Part shown: positions 45,501 through 57,136 of the stretch, one piece after another
Numbering within the stretch: position 1 is the first letter of the stretch
Layout of the letters: the number at the start of each line of letters is the position of its first letter
Source of the DNA: Thermothelomyces thermophilus ATCC 42464
Taxonomy: Eukaryota > Ascomycota > Sordariomycetes > Sordariales > Chaetomiaceae
Direction: 5' to 3'
Length of the DNA stretch: 64,000 nt
Assembly: GCF_000226095.1 (NCBI RefSeq)
Contig: NC_016472.1
Span: 8,246,001 to 8,310,000 of the forward strand
Translations under genes and position numbers: made by a program
The notes under the pieces: model-generated
What the model was told of the DNA's origin: nothing
The model's database searches: none
The model's input: only the letters and a program-made list of their open reading frames with translations

Positions 45501-48500
45501 ACGGACACGGCAGAGTAATCTATTTCACCACTAAGGGCAGCGAGAGGGTGACGACACTCTGGCTAAATCCAGTGCCAATTATTTTTGCCGACACACCCAA
45601 TCAACCGCTCGCCATATCCAGCTCTTACCGCTCCGTTCGGGCAAGCCAGTCTGCGTAACGGGCTCGCTCGTCGGGTATCGTTACTGACCCGTCATCCTCC
45701 TGGGTCGCAACCCGCGCAGTTGCAAGGAAGAAATCACTCCGTACATACACTACTAAAGAAACTGGGGGGAAGAAGGAAAGAATAGACCCGGCGACGGAAA
45801 CGGTGGCCTGGTCTTGACCGCGCCGCTCGATGTCCGTGACGGGACGGAAGCCGACTTCTCCCCGCCTGACAGATATCCCTAATAAGAGAACCGAAACCGC
45901 CCACAGCCATCCGCAGACCATTTTCCGTCCTCCGAGAGGTCGAGAATCTCCCGTCTCCCTGGCTGTCCGTTGGCACGAGTCACCGTCCGATCAGCCAGGC
46001 ATAGCGCGTTGGCTCTGCCGACCCGTAAACGACACTGTGACCTGTCGTTTCAAACACGCTCTCAGCTCGACAATGGAGTGCAGTCTCGAACATAAGCCGA
46101 ATAGTTTTCGCGCCCCCACTGTTTCGAAGCGGCAATGGCGGATTTGTACCAACGTTGATATAAAGCTGGTGGCGGCCGACTGGACCGGAGGTCGGGGAAG
46201 GTGTTGGCCCTTGACCCCTTGCTCGCTTCTGCGGTGCCGTCGTCCGCTGCGGAGCGGTCGTTGTGCAACCGAAGCTCCTGTTTAGGCGGACTCCAGACCT
46301 TTTTCTCATCCGATCGGCTCCCACAGTTGGGTCATATTCAATGCCCACTAACTCGTTATTGAGCATATGTTTGTCCATAAAGTGACTGCTTCATATTTCA
46401 TTGCACAGGTGAGTTACGTCTGGCATTCCAGCACATTCTCGGCATTGACCTGTTGACTTTTCCAATACGCAGTACCTGTAGGGATCCGTACTTCGTGTAC
46501 TGTACTGTACAGTACATACGTACAGACTATTGTGTACGGACAAGTGTAGTGCGCGGGGAAGAAAAGGGGTCTCTGAAGTCGAGCCGTTATGTATACCCCG
46601 GCTCATTTTCACTCTCTTCGTTCTGTTCAAAACACCATGACTTGGCCTGGCATGCCGACGCCCACCAAGACAAGCGACAAGCAGCGGGAACGCAGATTGA
46701 GTTTGCGCCAACTTGTCCGATTTTCACCTGCCGTCTGGCCGGCAGCCCCAGCTTCCCCTTCCGTAAGGTCGCCAATTGCCGAAGCCTGGCTTGCCCCCAA
46801 GCCCCTCTCAACCCCCCCCTTGCTACGCCCCACATCGCCGAGCGCCATGGCGACGATCAGTAGCTGCGCACAACACAAATCACGTGCATGATTTACTGCC
46901 GGGCATGGTGCTCGTCGATTGGCATGAACCTACCGAAATTGTTCGCTTACGCCTGACCACTCTCCTTTCTGCGTGGCTTATCCGACTCCACCACGAGGTC
47001 TGCAGCTCTGTTGTTGAATCGATAGATCTGACGACTTGCTCGACCGAGAGAAGATTGCTGTGTATGTACAGTGCAATACGTGCATACACACAACATGCAC
47101 GCGTACGGAGTACTATGTATGTACATGCATCCACACTATCCCTACATGCACATGTTGTTACACGCACAGTACACGGGCCTGGAGACGGCTGAACAGAGAC
47201 AAATGTGCTGCTAGAGAGCGGTTGAGATAAGCGTCCACGGAAGGCCCGACTCCTTCTCAGCGGCTCTCGGCACTCTTCCATCAATTCTTCCGTTACACTG
47301 AACCACAGGCTGGGGGCTGTTGATAAACGAGTTGGCGACCTGGGCTTCGCATCCGCATCCTCTGACGAACGCTGGGGGGGGTTCCTCATCCGGGGCACAC
47401 GAAGGAGTTAACGTGCGAAGAGTCTGCACGCTACTCCGTACACAAAATCCACTCACAAAATTGATAAAAGCTTTCGAGCCTGGCGAAGCAAAGGCACCTG
47501 GAGATCAAGCACAAAGCGGCCCCGTCCCGAGGGTCATCATCTGGGGCCAAGCTCCGAGGCTTCTTGATCTCCCCCTAATAACCAGCCAACTGACCAACCA
47601 GCCGGCAGCTGGCGTGTTCGTTTCCTGCCGAGTCACGGGCAAATCGGGAATTCACCCAAGTCCCGCCCCCCTGGAGAGGCTGGTCCGGGCAGGGATATCC
47701 ATGTGCATGAGAGATCCTCATCTAGGCCCCTTGCTCATCCATCGGTCCTTGGCAGCACGAGCTTCCTAGCGTATTGTCCCCGGATCTCTCTCTTCCACGG
47801 CCGCTGCCCTCGTGGCCTTGCCGGGGCAGCTTTCAACACAACCGCAATTGCAGCAGCACACACGGTAAATGAAACCGTCCCACAGCAGCCTAGTGTACAC
47901 TATTATCAAGACAGCGCGCAAATTGCCCTGTAAAACCTTCTCATCCACACCCTTCGCCTGTCCCCTGTGCATGTGCGTACTGTGCAGTACACACACGCTA
48001 CGGAGTACAGAGTATACCACGGAGTACGGAATACGTCCGTACATACATTGCTTGCACGGAGCTACCGTACGTACGGGCCGTTAGCCAGGGTGTAACTCAA
48101 ACCAGCGAATTCTTGACTCCTGCGTGCACTAGGGAGTCGTCATTAACTACAAGTTGGACGGTTATTCCGATGCGCGGTGGCTGATGGCCTGCGGCCTGCT
48201 GTACATCCGTATTTTGTCGCTCTTGTTGTCTCGGATCTTGGCCTACACTACTTGTAGATCGTCGCGACGGGATCCCCCCCCTCCCCAGTTCAATTCCCCG
48301 GCTTTTCTTGCCAAGTTCGCTCTACCGACACTAACTTACTTCGTACGGGGCATTTCTTCGCCGCGTTTTCCACATTCGCCAGACAAGATCTTGTGATTCC
48401 ACTAGCCGGCGCGATGGTTAGGAGATTTTGGTGATATTTTGGTGATGACAGTTCTGGGCTCGCAGCAGCTCAAATGCTTTGGCGAAGGTGGTAAGGGTTG

Positions 48501-48585
48501 TTGGTTGTATCAGGAACCTTCAGTCTGTCACAGCGGCACCGCGTAAAGCACGAAAGAGAGAGGACTCGCCCCGAGCAAGCACAGC
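42552..48585. other. 6-kb intergenic region between divergent surface-protein genes
   Basis: No gene is supported in 6 kb: open frames are short, without motifs or spliceable structure. From 43.2 kb on, the region is scattered with short palindromes and variants of TACGGAGTA, CTAGTGTAC and GTACATAC. Base composition is not strongly AT-rich, so it does not look like a heavily RIP-mutated transposon. Confidence 0.5.
47104..48044. repeat. Cluster of TACGGAGTA-type palindromic motifs
   Basis: Exact copies at 47104-47112, 47432-47440 and 47999-48007, with near copies at 48018-48042 (CGGAGTACGG, CGTCCGTACATAC). Similar near copies lie at 43757, 43812, 44255, 45738 and 46487-46520. They belong to the family found across the window. 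Confidence 0.7.
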
Positions 48586-48715
48586 ATGGTCGGGGGTGGC
48601 AGAGTGCTGCTCTCACTCGCAGTGCTCTCCGGGCTCGGATTCGAGAACGCCCTTGGAGGTCAGCATCCACCACCACCAGACATAAAGGAGGCTGTAGTCA
48701 GTCAGAGAGAAGGTT

Positions 48716-48754
<39 letters not shown>

Positions 48755-50849
48755 GCGCTGACAGTTACCGGCAGGTCACCATCGGCGCCAGGATGAAATT
48801 TCCGACACACTCCGGGGTGCCACTGGCGCCACCAGCTCCAGCACGTCGAGTCAAATCGAAGTGCTGTCGCAGACGCAGCCTTCATCCGAGGTAGCAATTG
48901 CGGCGACGCCCTCGGAGCAGCCCGGGGATGCTGCAGAAGGGGTTTCGGGGGCGCTTCCAGAATCCTCCCCTCAGACGACGCAGGGCGGTGGGCTCGGGGC
49001 GGAAGGGTCTTTGACGACGGATACGCAAGACACGCCGACGTCGTCCACTAGTGTTGTCCAGCCCACCGGAGTGCAAGGAGGGGATTCCAGTGCCGAGAAT
49101 CCCGGGCCCGGATATACATACGCCCCGGCCCAGTCGGCACCCGCCACGGCCACGGCGCAGGAGGGCGCCGAGCCAACGCCGCCGCGCGGCGGTCCTCCAC
49201 GCGGAGGACCTCCGGGCAGCGCGCCCAAGGGCTCGACCTTCTCGCCAACGTATGCGACAACCGAGACGATAGACCTGGGCTATGGCACCGTCCTGCCCGG
49301 AGACACGACCTTTACGACGTCGACGCGGCCCCAAAACCAGACATTTACGGTCGAGCCTTCTGGCTCGATCCACTACTGCAAGCCTTCGGACCTGGACGGC
49401 TCCCCTACCAGCTGGTCCGTCGTCCACACAACGACCATCACCTGGTACGGCGACCCCGAGGACTACACGCCGCCGTACCCGCCCATCTCGATACCCGGGC
49501 CGACCTCGTCGTGTGTCGTCCCCGTGACGCCGCCGAAGCTGACCATCTCCGTCTGCGCGTCGACGGGCGCGGGCACCAAGTACCGCACTTGCGAGGTCAC
49601 CACGACGACCCAGGGCTATGGCTTCGGCTTGCAGACCAGCATCATCCCCTCGGTCGTCTTCCTCACGACGGACAAGAACCCGGCCGTCATCTTCACGACC
49701 ATCAGCCGGCCAGACTACGGCGTCAGCCAAGACGCCCAGACACGAGACGACCACGCGAGCCCGACGACCCAAGCGCCGCACTCGTCGCCCGACTACAACT
49801 CGCCGGGCGGGCCCCAGGGCGGCGGGTCCAAGTCGGCAGAGCGCCCAACCCCTACGCCCATCTCGGTGGCGGTACAGCCCACCGCGGTGGTGATCAACGG
49901 CCACACCATCCGCGACAACCCGGCCCAGCCGACCCACGTGGTCATCGTCGCCGGCCAGACCTTCACCATCGACCCGACCCGCGTGGTCGGCGGCGGCGCC
50001 ACCATCGACCGCCCGTCGGCCACGGGCGGCATCTACCTCCCCGAGCCGACGAGCACCAAGCTGAACGGCGTCCCCGTCGTGGTCTCTTCCTCGGTCGCCG
50101 TCATCGGCCGCTCCACCTTCACCCTGGGGCCCACCACCACCACCGCCGTCGTCTCGGGCCGCACCTTCACCGTCGGCCCGACCACCATCGCGGGCGGCTC
50201 CCACACCCTCCCGCTCCCCGCGTTCCCGTCGCCCACCGAGGTGGTGGTCGCCGGCGGCGACCTCATCACGGCCATCGGCAGCTCCGTCTTGGTCGTCCAC
50301 GGGACGACGCTGACGTACGAGCTGACGGCGCCCGAGAGCACCGTCATCACCGTCGACGACGACGTGGTGACGCTCGGGCCGGGCGGCATCACGGCGCACG
50401 ACGGGGACGTCACGCTCGGCGGCACGCACGCCGCCGGCCCGCAGGACACGCAGTACGCCCTCGTCGGCGGCGCCACCATCACCAAGATCGGCGCCTCCGT
50501 CGTCGTCATCCGCAACACCACCTACACCGTCGGCCCCAACGCCTCCGCCGCCGGCGCCCCCGGCCACGCCGGCACCGGCACCACCACCACCGTCGTCGGC
50601 GGCGAGACCGTCACCATCGGCCCGGACGGCGTCCAGGTCGGCTCCCTCACCCTGCGCTACCCCTTCGGCCCCACCACCGTCATCACCCCCGGCGTCGGCG
50701 TCGGCCCGGCCACCGCCACTGCCACTGCCACGGGCGCCGGCGGCGGCGGGGACGGCGGGGATGAGGACGGCGTCTGTGCCTTGAGGCCCCGGATGGCTGC
50801 CGTCGTCTGGGCCGTCGGGCTCGCCGTCGGGATTGGGTTGATGATCTGA
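48586..50849 (+). CDS. Secreted, probably GPI-anchored repeat protein
   Basis: Exons 48586-48658 and 48775-50849 give 715 aa. Exon 1 encodes a signal peptide (GRVLLSLAVLSGLGFENALG). A 116-bp intron, containing 36 consecutive T, is followed by GHHRRQDEISDTL in matching phase. The N-terminal third is Thr/Ser/Pro-rich. A Cys-containing part follows (IHYCKPSD, SSCVVPVTPPKLTISVCAST, YRTCEV). From about residue 360 on, 20-30-residue units recur with the pattern V-V-x-G-x-T-[FV]-T-[IV]-x-P: VVIVAGQTFTIDPTRVVGGG, AVIGRSTFTLGP, TAVVSGRTFTVGP, VVVIRNTTYTVGP, TTVVGGETVTIGPDG. They look like stacked beta-strands. The C-terminus is a short hydrophobic helix (MAAVVWAVGLAVGIGLMI) after a small-residue region, typical of GPI addition. 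A cell-wall or adhesin-like role is inference. Confidence 0.82.
48718..48753 (+). repeat. Run of 36 T inside an intron
   Basis: Uninterrupted homopolymer between donor and acceptor of the only intron of the GPI-type gene. It may act as its polypyrimidine tract and is likely to vary in length. Confidence 0.85.
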
Positions 50850-51440
50850 TACCAAGAAAGAAAAAGAAAAAAAGAAAAAAAGAAAAAAAAAAAGAAACGG
50901 CCCTCTTTGGGATTGGCCGAGTTAGCGTTAGCGGGTTGGGGGGGGGGGGGTGACTCATTTGGGCGGCTGGGCGGCGTCAGGAGTTATTTTGTGTCTCTTC
51001 CGAGTTTTTTTTTTCTTTTTTTCTTTTGGAAGCATCATTTTTCGTCTCTCCCTGTCTGAGCAAGCGACTATCTATCTATCTCTCTATCTGTCTCTCTACT
51101 GTGTATATGTGTGTGCGTTACGAGACGTTTCATTTCGGTTCGATTTTGTCGCAGATTTGGTTCTTTTTTTCTTCTTTATCTTAATGGCGCCCCTAGGGAA
51201 GGGCAGAGGATTAGATTTGAGAGGAGAATTTTTTTTTTTTTGTGTGTGTGGGGGGGGGGGGGGGGGGGGAAGAGGTGGGAGGAAGAGAAGGTGGCTGACA
51301 GCAGCGGCCAGCCAGCTGTCCCATCTGTTACTTATCGAGTGCCTTGCTTGGTTGCGATACCCCGGATGGGCGGATGGGCGGATGGGCAGCAGGAAACGGG
51401 GGGATAGGGTGTGTTGGTATGGTATGTATTCCGCGTACAT

Positions 51441-51474
<34 letters not shown>

Positions 51475-52304
51475 CTCCCCGTAGTTAGGCGGTTGGGGGG
51501 GAAATGTTGTTTTGAGTGGTCAGGCCCTTGCTGCCTGGTGACTGTGTATGCGTAGTTCGAGACAAGATAAACTCGCTTCTAGGATAAGCAAAGGAATAGC
51601 TGAAGATGGCTGCCCTCCCCGCGTTCATCCCGTCTTCTCCTTGTCTCTGTGCACCAAGCCAGCACTGGCTGGGCTCTTTCCGGCTTTGCTCGTCCATGGT
51701 GAGCAAGCTAGAGAGTGACTTAATAAAAAAAATAATAATAATAAAAAAAACTGGTCTCTTATCATCCAGTATCACTGCAATGCTGGCGTCTCGAACTACA
51801 CAACTACACGTCTCCATCATACCGTGACTCGTTCAAACGGGTGTGGTGTGATATGTGCAGTACCACCACGGGACGTCACTCCTCATAAGCATATCGAGGT
51901 CTGCTGTGTAGGCAGCTGTGAAGGGAGGCTTGATGAGAACAGTCCAACACACTTCTTCTGATAACGAGTTCAGGGGACACGCGGAACTTTTACAACGACC
52001 GGGCGGGTTCAGGACGACGATGAGCTGGAATGAAAACACTGTTGGCAGTCCCACGAAGAAAAAAGCAATTTAGATTCAACCAAGCGAACAAGAGTTGAGA
52101 GTCAAGAGTTTGTTGATTTCCACGCAATGTTAAATGACCGGCTGCTTACCTACGCGCAAAACCACGATTAACGACTGTAAAATACTCGAGCAGCGGATGG
52201 CTGAAGCATGCCGCCGGGCAAGAAAAGAACATGAAATCAATCAGAACTAATAGACGCGTGGCTCACCCACCAACGCTCCACCATCCCATCCCATCCCACT
52301 CACT
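50850..52304. other. Convergent 3' region rich in simple repeats
   Basis: No gene. Simple repeats: A-rich 50862-50895, G13 at 50938-50950, T-run 51229-51241 followed by TG repeats and G20 at 51250-51269, an AC repeat about 51440-51464 and an AT repeat to about 51474. Confidence 0.7.
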
Positions 52305-55300
52305 TCAAACCCACTTCCCCTTCCCCTTGCCTTTCACCTCCAGCGGCGGATACTCATCATCCCCATCTCCGTTCAACCCCATCGCCGCCTTCTGCTCCCT
52401 CGCTCTTCTCTGCCTCGCCTCCTCCTCTTCTAGACTCAGCCGCAGCGCAAGTGCCAAGTCGTCATCTGCACCAATGCCAATGTCGGGACTAGGCCCGTAC
52501 CCGGCTGCGTCAAAAGTGGCCGTGCCCACTCCTCCTCCCTTGGGCGACGCATCGTCCGACCGACCCTTACCCTTCCCCTTACCCTTCCCCTTTGCCGTTT
52601 TCACCTGAACATTCACACCGTACTCGTGCAGATTCTCCATGCTATTATTGCTGAGATCGCCGCCCCGGGACGGGGCTTGCGACGGCGGCGGCGGCGGCGG
52701 CGGACGGTGCGAGGAAGACGGAGACGCGTCGTCACCACCGCTTTCCAGAAGAGACAATCGTATAGCCCTCTGAAGCTGTGCCTCAAAGCCGTCATCATCA
52801 CCACCATTCCCGACCCCTCCGTCACCACCGCCGCCGATTCCGATTCCGATTCCCCCCTCTCTCGGCACGGGTAGCTCTGCAGTGCGACTGGGGCCCGCCG
52901 CCCCACCACCATAATACCCATCTGTATCAAAGAAGCTCGTCTCGGCCGTGGCCGCAACGCCCGTGCCGCTGCTGCTCCCGGCCGAACTCGCCGTCTCCCC
53001 CCCGGCCGTCGCATCACTCCCGCTCGTAGCAGAAGCAGAAGCAGAAGGAGAAGCAGAAGCAGACGAGCGCCGCATCTCGTCGAGCGCGAAGCTCTCCTCG
53101 GAGATCATGCGCGCATACTGCAGCGCCTCCTCTTCGGTGAGCTCGGCCAGCCCGACGCCGAAGCGCTTCCGGAGGCGCTCGGCCTCGCGTGAGCGGTGCT
53201 CGAGCTCGTGGCGCAGCTCCTCCTCCTCGGCGGCGATGTAGCTGGCAACGCTGTCATTGTTGCGGCGGCCGGCGGGGCGGCCGTGCACATCCGAGTGACG
53301 CGGGCGGCGCTTGCGGCCGGGCCCGGCCTGTGAGGTGGAGCTGTAGGTCCAGAAGCGGATGAAGGTGCCGAAGGCCAGGACGCCGCGGAGCACCGTGGCA
53401 TCTGGGTCGAGGGCGATGGCGCGCACGGCGAAGTAGTTTGCGTGCTGCAAGGCAGGGTTGGCCTGGAGGATGTGCCGCGGGATGCGGCCCGACGACTTGG
53501 CGTTGAGAGTCCGGATCGGTTCCAGGGAAGACGCGAGGGGATCCCAGGCTTGGACCGAGCCGTCGCTGCCGCCGTGGACGAGATACAGCGCCGACACTGC
53601 GAGGGCGGTGATCTCGGGGGACCCGGTCCGGATGACCCTTACGGGGGTTACGGTGGGCGAGGCCGTGTCGCGCATGTTCCACACGACGACGGAGCCCGTG
53701 TTGGTCCCGACGGCCAGCAGGCGGGCGCGTCGGCCGGGAATCTCGCCGGCGGCCTGCTTGGCCGTGGGCGTGCCAGGACTGTTGGCCCCCGACGACCCGG
53801 ACAGCAGAGGGTCCTCGAAGGCCGCCATCAAGGCGAAGTGGGACATGTCCACCGCGCTTGCGGTAATCTCCGTAGCCGCGTCACGCCTGAAGACAAAGTC
53901 GCTGACTTGCCATTCTTCGGCCTCCGCCTTCTCGGGGACGGTCCCGGGTCGAGGCGTGCTCGACCCAGATGCTGGTGACATGACCCCGTTTTTGTTGTCG
54001 CTGTCGGATCGAGGCACTGCTTCTTGGGCTATCTTAGCCGCGGCCTCTCCCCCAAAGATTGAACAGCGAGGAGCGGCGCCGAGCGGTGCAACGGGGGTCA
54101 ACGCCCCCGACGGACTAGGCGTCGCGCGAGTCCCGCGCCTGACGTATCTGCGGACGGAGGCCGGCTCGGTCTCTTCACTGCCAGGGGTGATGACAAAGAT
54201 GGTTTCCCCGCCGCCGTCCTCGCCTCCGGCGGCAAAGTCGACCTCGAGTTTACGCAGCATGTCCCAACCTTGACACACCTTCCGGAAGTGAGCCGGCGTG
54301 TGTCGAAAGTACGATTCAATCTCTCTAGCCTCGGCGATGAGCTGTTCCCTGCTCAGATTCATCGAGTCCGCCGAGGTCCGCGGCGAGTACGCGCCCGTCA
54401 CCGCGTTCTTGTCAAACTCGTCGGGCCTCGATGTGCGCCGGGTGGGCTCGACAAGTTCCCAGCAGGCGGTTCGACCGGCCTGCCAGGCAAGCTTGACCGC
54501 GTCCTCGGCCTTGCCCTTGTGGAGGGGAGGGGTCGGGGCCTGTGTCAGATAATAGACCTCGCCGAGAGCGTTCAGAGCGACGGCCCAAACCCGGCCGAGG
54601 GCTTTCCGCCGCAGGCTATACTGGTCATCGACCTTGATGTCGATGATGGGCACCCCGGGGCTCAGCACCCAGCGGGCGGTCATGTCACCATCTCCAAAGC
54701 GAGGACCGGCGGACTCGCGCCCCAGGGCATAACTCGTCACCACGCCGAGCGTCGAGCCGGCCAAGATGCCGATCATGGACTGCGTGGTCGACGTCACGGA
54801 GGGCGACTTGGCAATCCAGATACAACTGATGGCATCGGTCAGTTCGGGAATCTTCGGAATCTCCGGCGCTGTCTCGTCCACGCCACGGTTCTGTCCAAGG
54901 TAGCGCCCGCGCAGCTGCCCCGCCGCCTTGTAGTAGACGCGGCCGCCAGGGAAGCCCTCGCCGGCGGCCAAGCCATACGGCTGGCTCACGTCCAAGACAT
55001 TGGGCACAGCTGCCGGGCCCTCGCCGACGCCATAGAACTCGAGGTTCGGAAAGACCTCGTCAAGCTGCTGGAAAGTAAAAGGATCGTCCAAGCCCCATTT
55101 TTCGATCCGGCCCGTGGTAGGATCGCTGACCGTGGCCACCCCGAGGTCGCGCGTCCCGTGGATCACCCGCGGGCCCTTCTTCCCGCCCGTGAAGTCGGCA
55201 TGGATGTGGCTGATCATCCATGGAAGCTTCGAGTTGTAGGTCAGCACGGCGGCGGCCTTCTTTCCGGACTGGGTGGCGCGGACGGATGAGCCGATGCTGC

Positions 55301-56168
55301 CGGGCTTCCCGCGGACCACGCCCCGGAGCAGGCGCGTGCGGAGCAAGTACTCGCTGCGCCACGAGGCGAGGGCGGTGAGCCGGGTGAAGTAGCGGACCTC
55401 GGACCGGACCGCAGCGGACGACTCGACCTCCTTCCCCTGCTGGCCGGCCTTGTCGCGGCCGGCGACCGAGTCATGCCCCGCAAAGTAGCGCAGGAAGGCA
55501 ATGCGCCACGCATACGGTGTGGTGACGAGTGCGTAGAAGCGCTTCGAGACCAGCGCCACGGCGGCATGCGAATCGGGGTGCAGGTGGGACAGGATCTGAG
55601 TCAACAGCTCTGCGGCGGGAGGACAAAAAGGTCAGCGGCCCGCTGGCTACAGGAGGAGTCAAGCCGAGTATGTATGTATGTGCGTGGGCGTGGGCGTGGG
55701 CATGGGCGTGGGCGGTGAAGAGGGGTGTCTGAGAGAGTAGGATCAAGACGAACCATTCGGGAAATCGGTCAGCTGCACGCCAGCGGACTGCGAGCTGTGC
55801 GCAACCTTGAAGCCCGGGGGCGGGCGGGCGCCGTTACGCGGCGAGGATGAGACAGCCGCATTCTCGTAGTCGGAAACGCGCTGACCGGCGACGGTGGCTC
55901 GGGCGGCCGCAGCTGGCTTGACCGCGCCGACATTCAGCCGATCAGAGTGCTGGTCTGGATGGCCGACATCGTGGCCGCCGCCAGACGCTGCTTCTCTTCC
56001 CGAACCCTGCACACACGAAGGCGGACCTCGAGAGTGCGGCGGGGAACGAGCGTCTGGCGAGTCTGAGCGAAAGCAACCGGAGCCATGTTGTGTGGTGGTG
56101 GGCGGGAGATTTTGGGTGCTGGTTCTACCGACGTCGTGGGTTGGGATATCAATCAGGCCTGGTTGCAT
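52305..56168 (-). CDS. UFO1: F-box/WD40-like protein with C-terminal ubiquitin-interacting motifs (Ufo1 type)
   Basis: Probable substrate receptor of an SCF ubiquitin ligase. Exons 56168-55754 and 55609-52305, joined over a 144-bp intron, give 1239 aa. The F-box crosses the splice site (VQLTDFPN-ELLTQILSHLHPD, AAVALVSKRFYALV). A long propeller-like region follows, with weak WD repeats such as VVVWNMRD, GSVQAWDP and FIRFWTY. Three UIM-like helices are at about residues 968 (EALQYARMISEESFALDE), 1078 (FEAQLQRAIRLSLLESG) and 1193 (DDLALALRLSLEEEE). Yeast Ufo1, which targets HO endonuclease, has the same F-box, WD40 and triple-UIM order. The N-terminus has about 130 low-complexity residues. The first ATG of the frame is used; the frame is open to 56234, but the codon there is TTG. 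Lysine/glycine repeats (GKGKGKGKG) occur near the C-terminus. Confidence 0.88.
55682..55715. repeat. Hexamer minisatellite in the UFO1 intron
   Basis: Five to six copies of GCGTGG with one variant, next to a short GTAT repeat at 55669-55681. It lies wholly inside the 144-bp intron. Confidence 0.75.
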
Positions 56169-57136
56169 AAAGTTTCCTGTGGGAGCGCCGGTACGACCGT
56201 GGTCGGCTGTGCAATTCGGCTTGCACAGTCGCAATGGAATTTGGGGGGAAAGGAGGCGGGGAGGGGGGGAGGGGGAATCGTCTTCGGGAGATGCTTTGGA
56301 TCGCTGACGACGGAACGCGTTTTTTTACTCGCGGATGCGATGCTGCAGGATCGTTGTCGCGTTTGATGGTTGGTAGTTATTTTCGCGCTTGCGGTAGACG
56401 GAAGCGGGCCTCTCTCCGAGTGACGTGGTTGCCGTGAAGGGCTACTTTTTTTTTCGCGTCACCCACCACAAATCTCGGCCTCCCCCGCACGTGTTCTGGG
56501 AAGCTGCGGGTCGGCTAACCGACAACATCTCGAAAAAAGGGACTACGCAGTATAGAGAAAGGAAAGATGGAGGTACGGAATAACGCTAGGTTTACTTTTC
56601 TTTCCTCCCCTTTTAGCTTTTCTCTTCCCTAAGATGACTCTACTCATCGCTCCCTCATCTCTCTCTCTCTCTCTCTCTCGCTCGCTCGCTCACTCGTTGC
56701 CATCATCACCACTTCCATCCCCTTGTTTCCAGTTTCCTCTTCGTAATTCGTAACCGACAGCAGAGCGAGGGCTGAATCATATTATCCAATTCATCCGACA
56801 CAATGAATACGCAATAGAATCATGATCCGGAAAGATTCCAGAGCAAGGCAGTTTCCGCTCCGGTTTCGCAACAATGAGCTGAGACATCGCATGTCCCTTT
56901 GGCAATGTACTGCGTATGTATCTGGCAGAAAACTGAAGTTGTGGTTAACTATTCTGCTGCTCTTTTACAAATCAGATGCCTTTAAATCGTGCCGTCGGGG
57001 GTTCGTTTGCCCGCTGGTCCATGCACTGATTCAGAGGCGGGAATAAAACGGCCATGACCGCGGGCTGAGACGGCTTCATTCAGCGCCTGTAGTGTACACT
57101 ACGGAGTACGGATTACACTAGTATACTCCGTACATA
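56169..57136. other. UFO1 upstream region
   Basis: No gene supported. A CT/CG-rich low-complexity tract lies at about 56660-56690, and a 9-mer hairpin sits at 57100-57132. Confidence 0.55.
57100..57132. repeat. Hairpin of two facing 9-mers
   Basis: TACGGAGTA at 57100-57108 and TACTCCGTA at 57124-57132 form an inverted repeat with a 15-nt loop. The right arm ends only 2 bp before the TA target site of the Tc1-like element. Confidence 0.75.

Noticed and set aside
42552-48585. Hidden secondary-metabolite or transposon genes in the 6-kb gap
   Set aside because: No frame shows family motifs, inverted ends or spliceable coding blocks on either strand.
48882-50855. Minus-strand open frame of 657 codons opposite the GPI-type gene
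   Set aside because: It is a composition artefact of the strongly codon-biased, GC-rich sense gene: the translation is Gly/Asp/Arg-rich without motifs, and the plus strand has signal peptide, repeats and GPI tail.
51096-51555. Open frames of about 120-200 codons over the TG/AC/G-run region
   Set aside because: They are produced by simple repeats and homopolymers in the 3' flank.
55934-56152. Alternative start frame (MAPVAFAQ...) upstream of UFO1
   Set aside because: It is in another frame and ends before the F-box; the frame that leads into LTDFPN-ELLTQ is open to an ATG at 56168.
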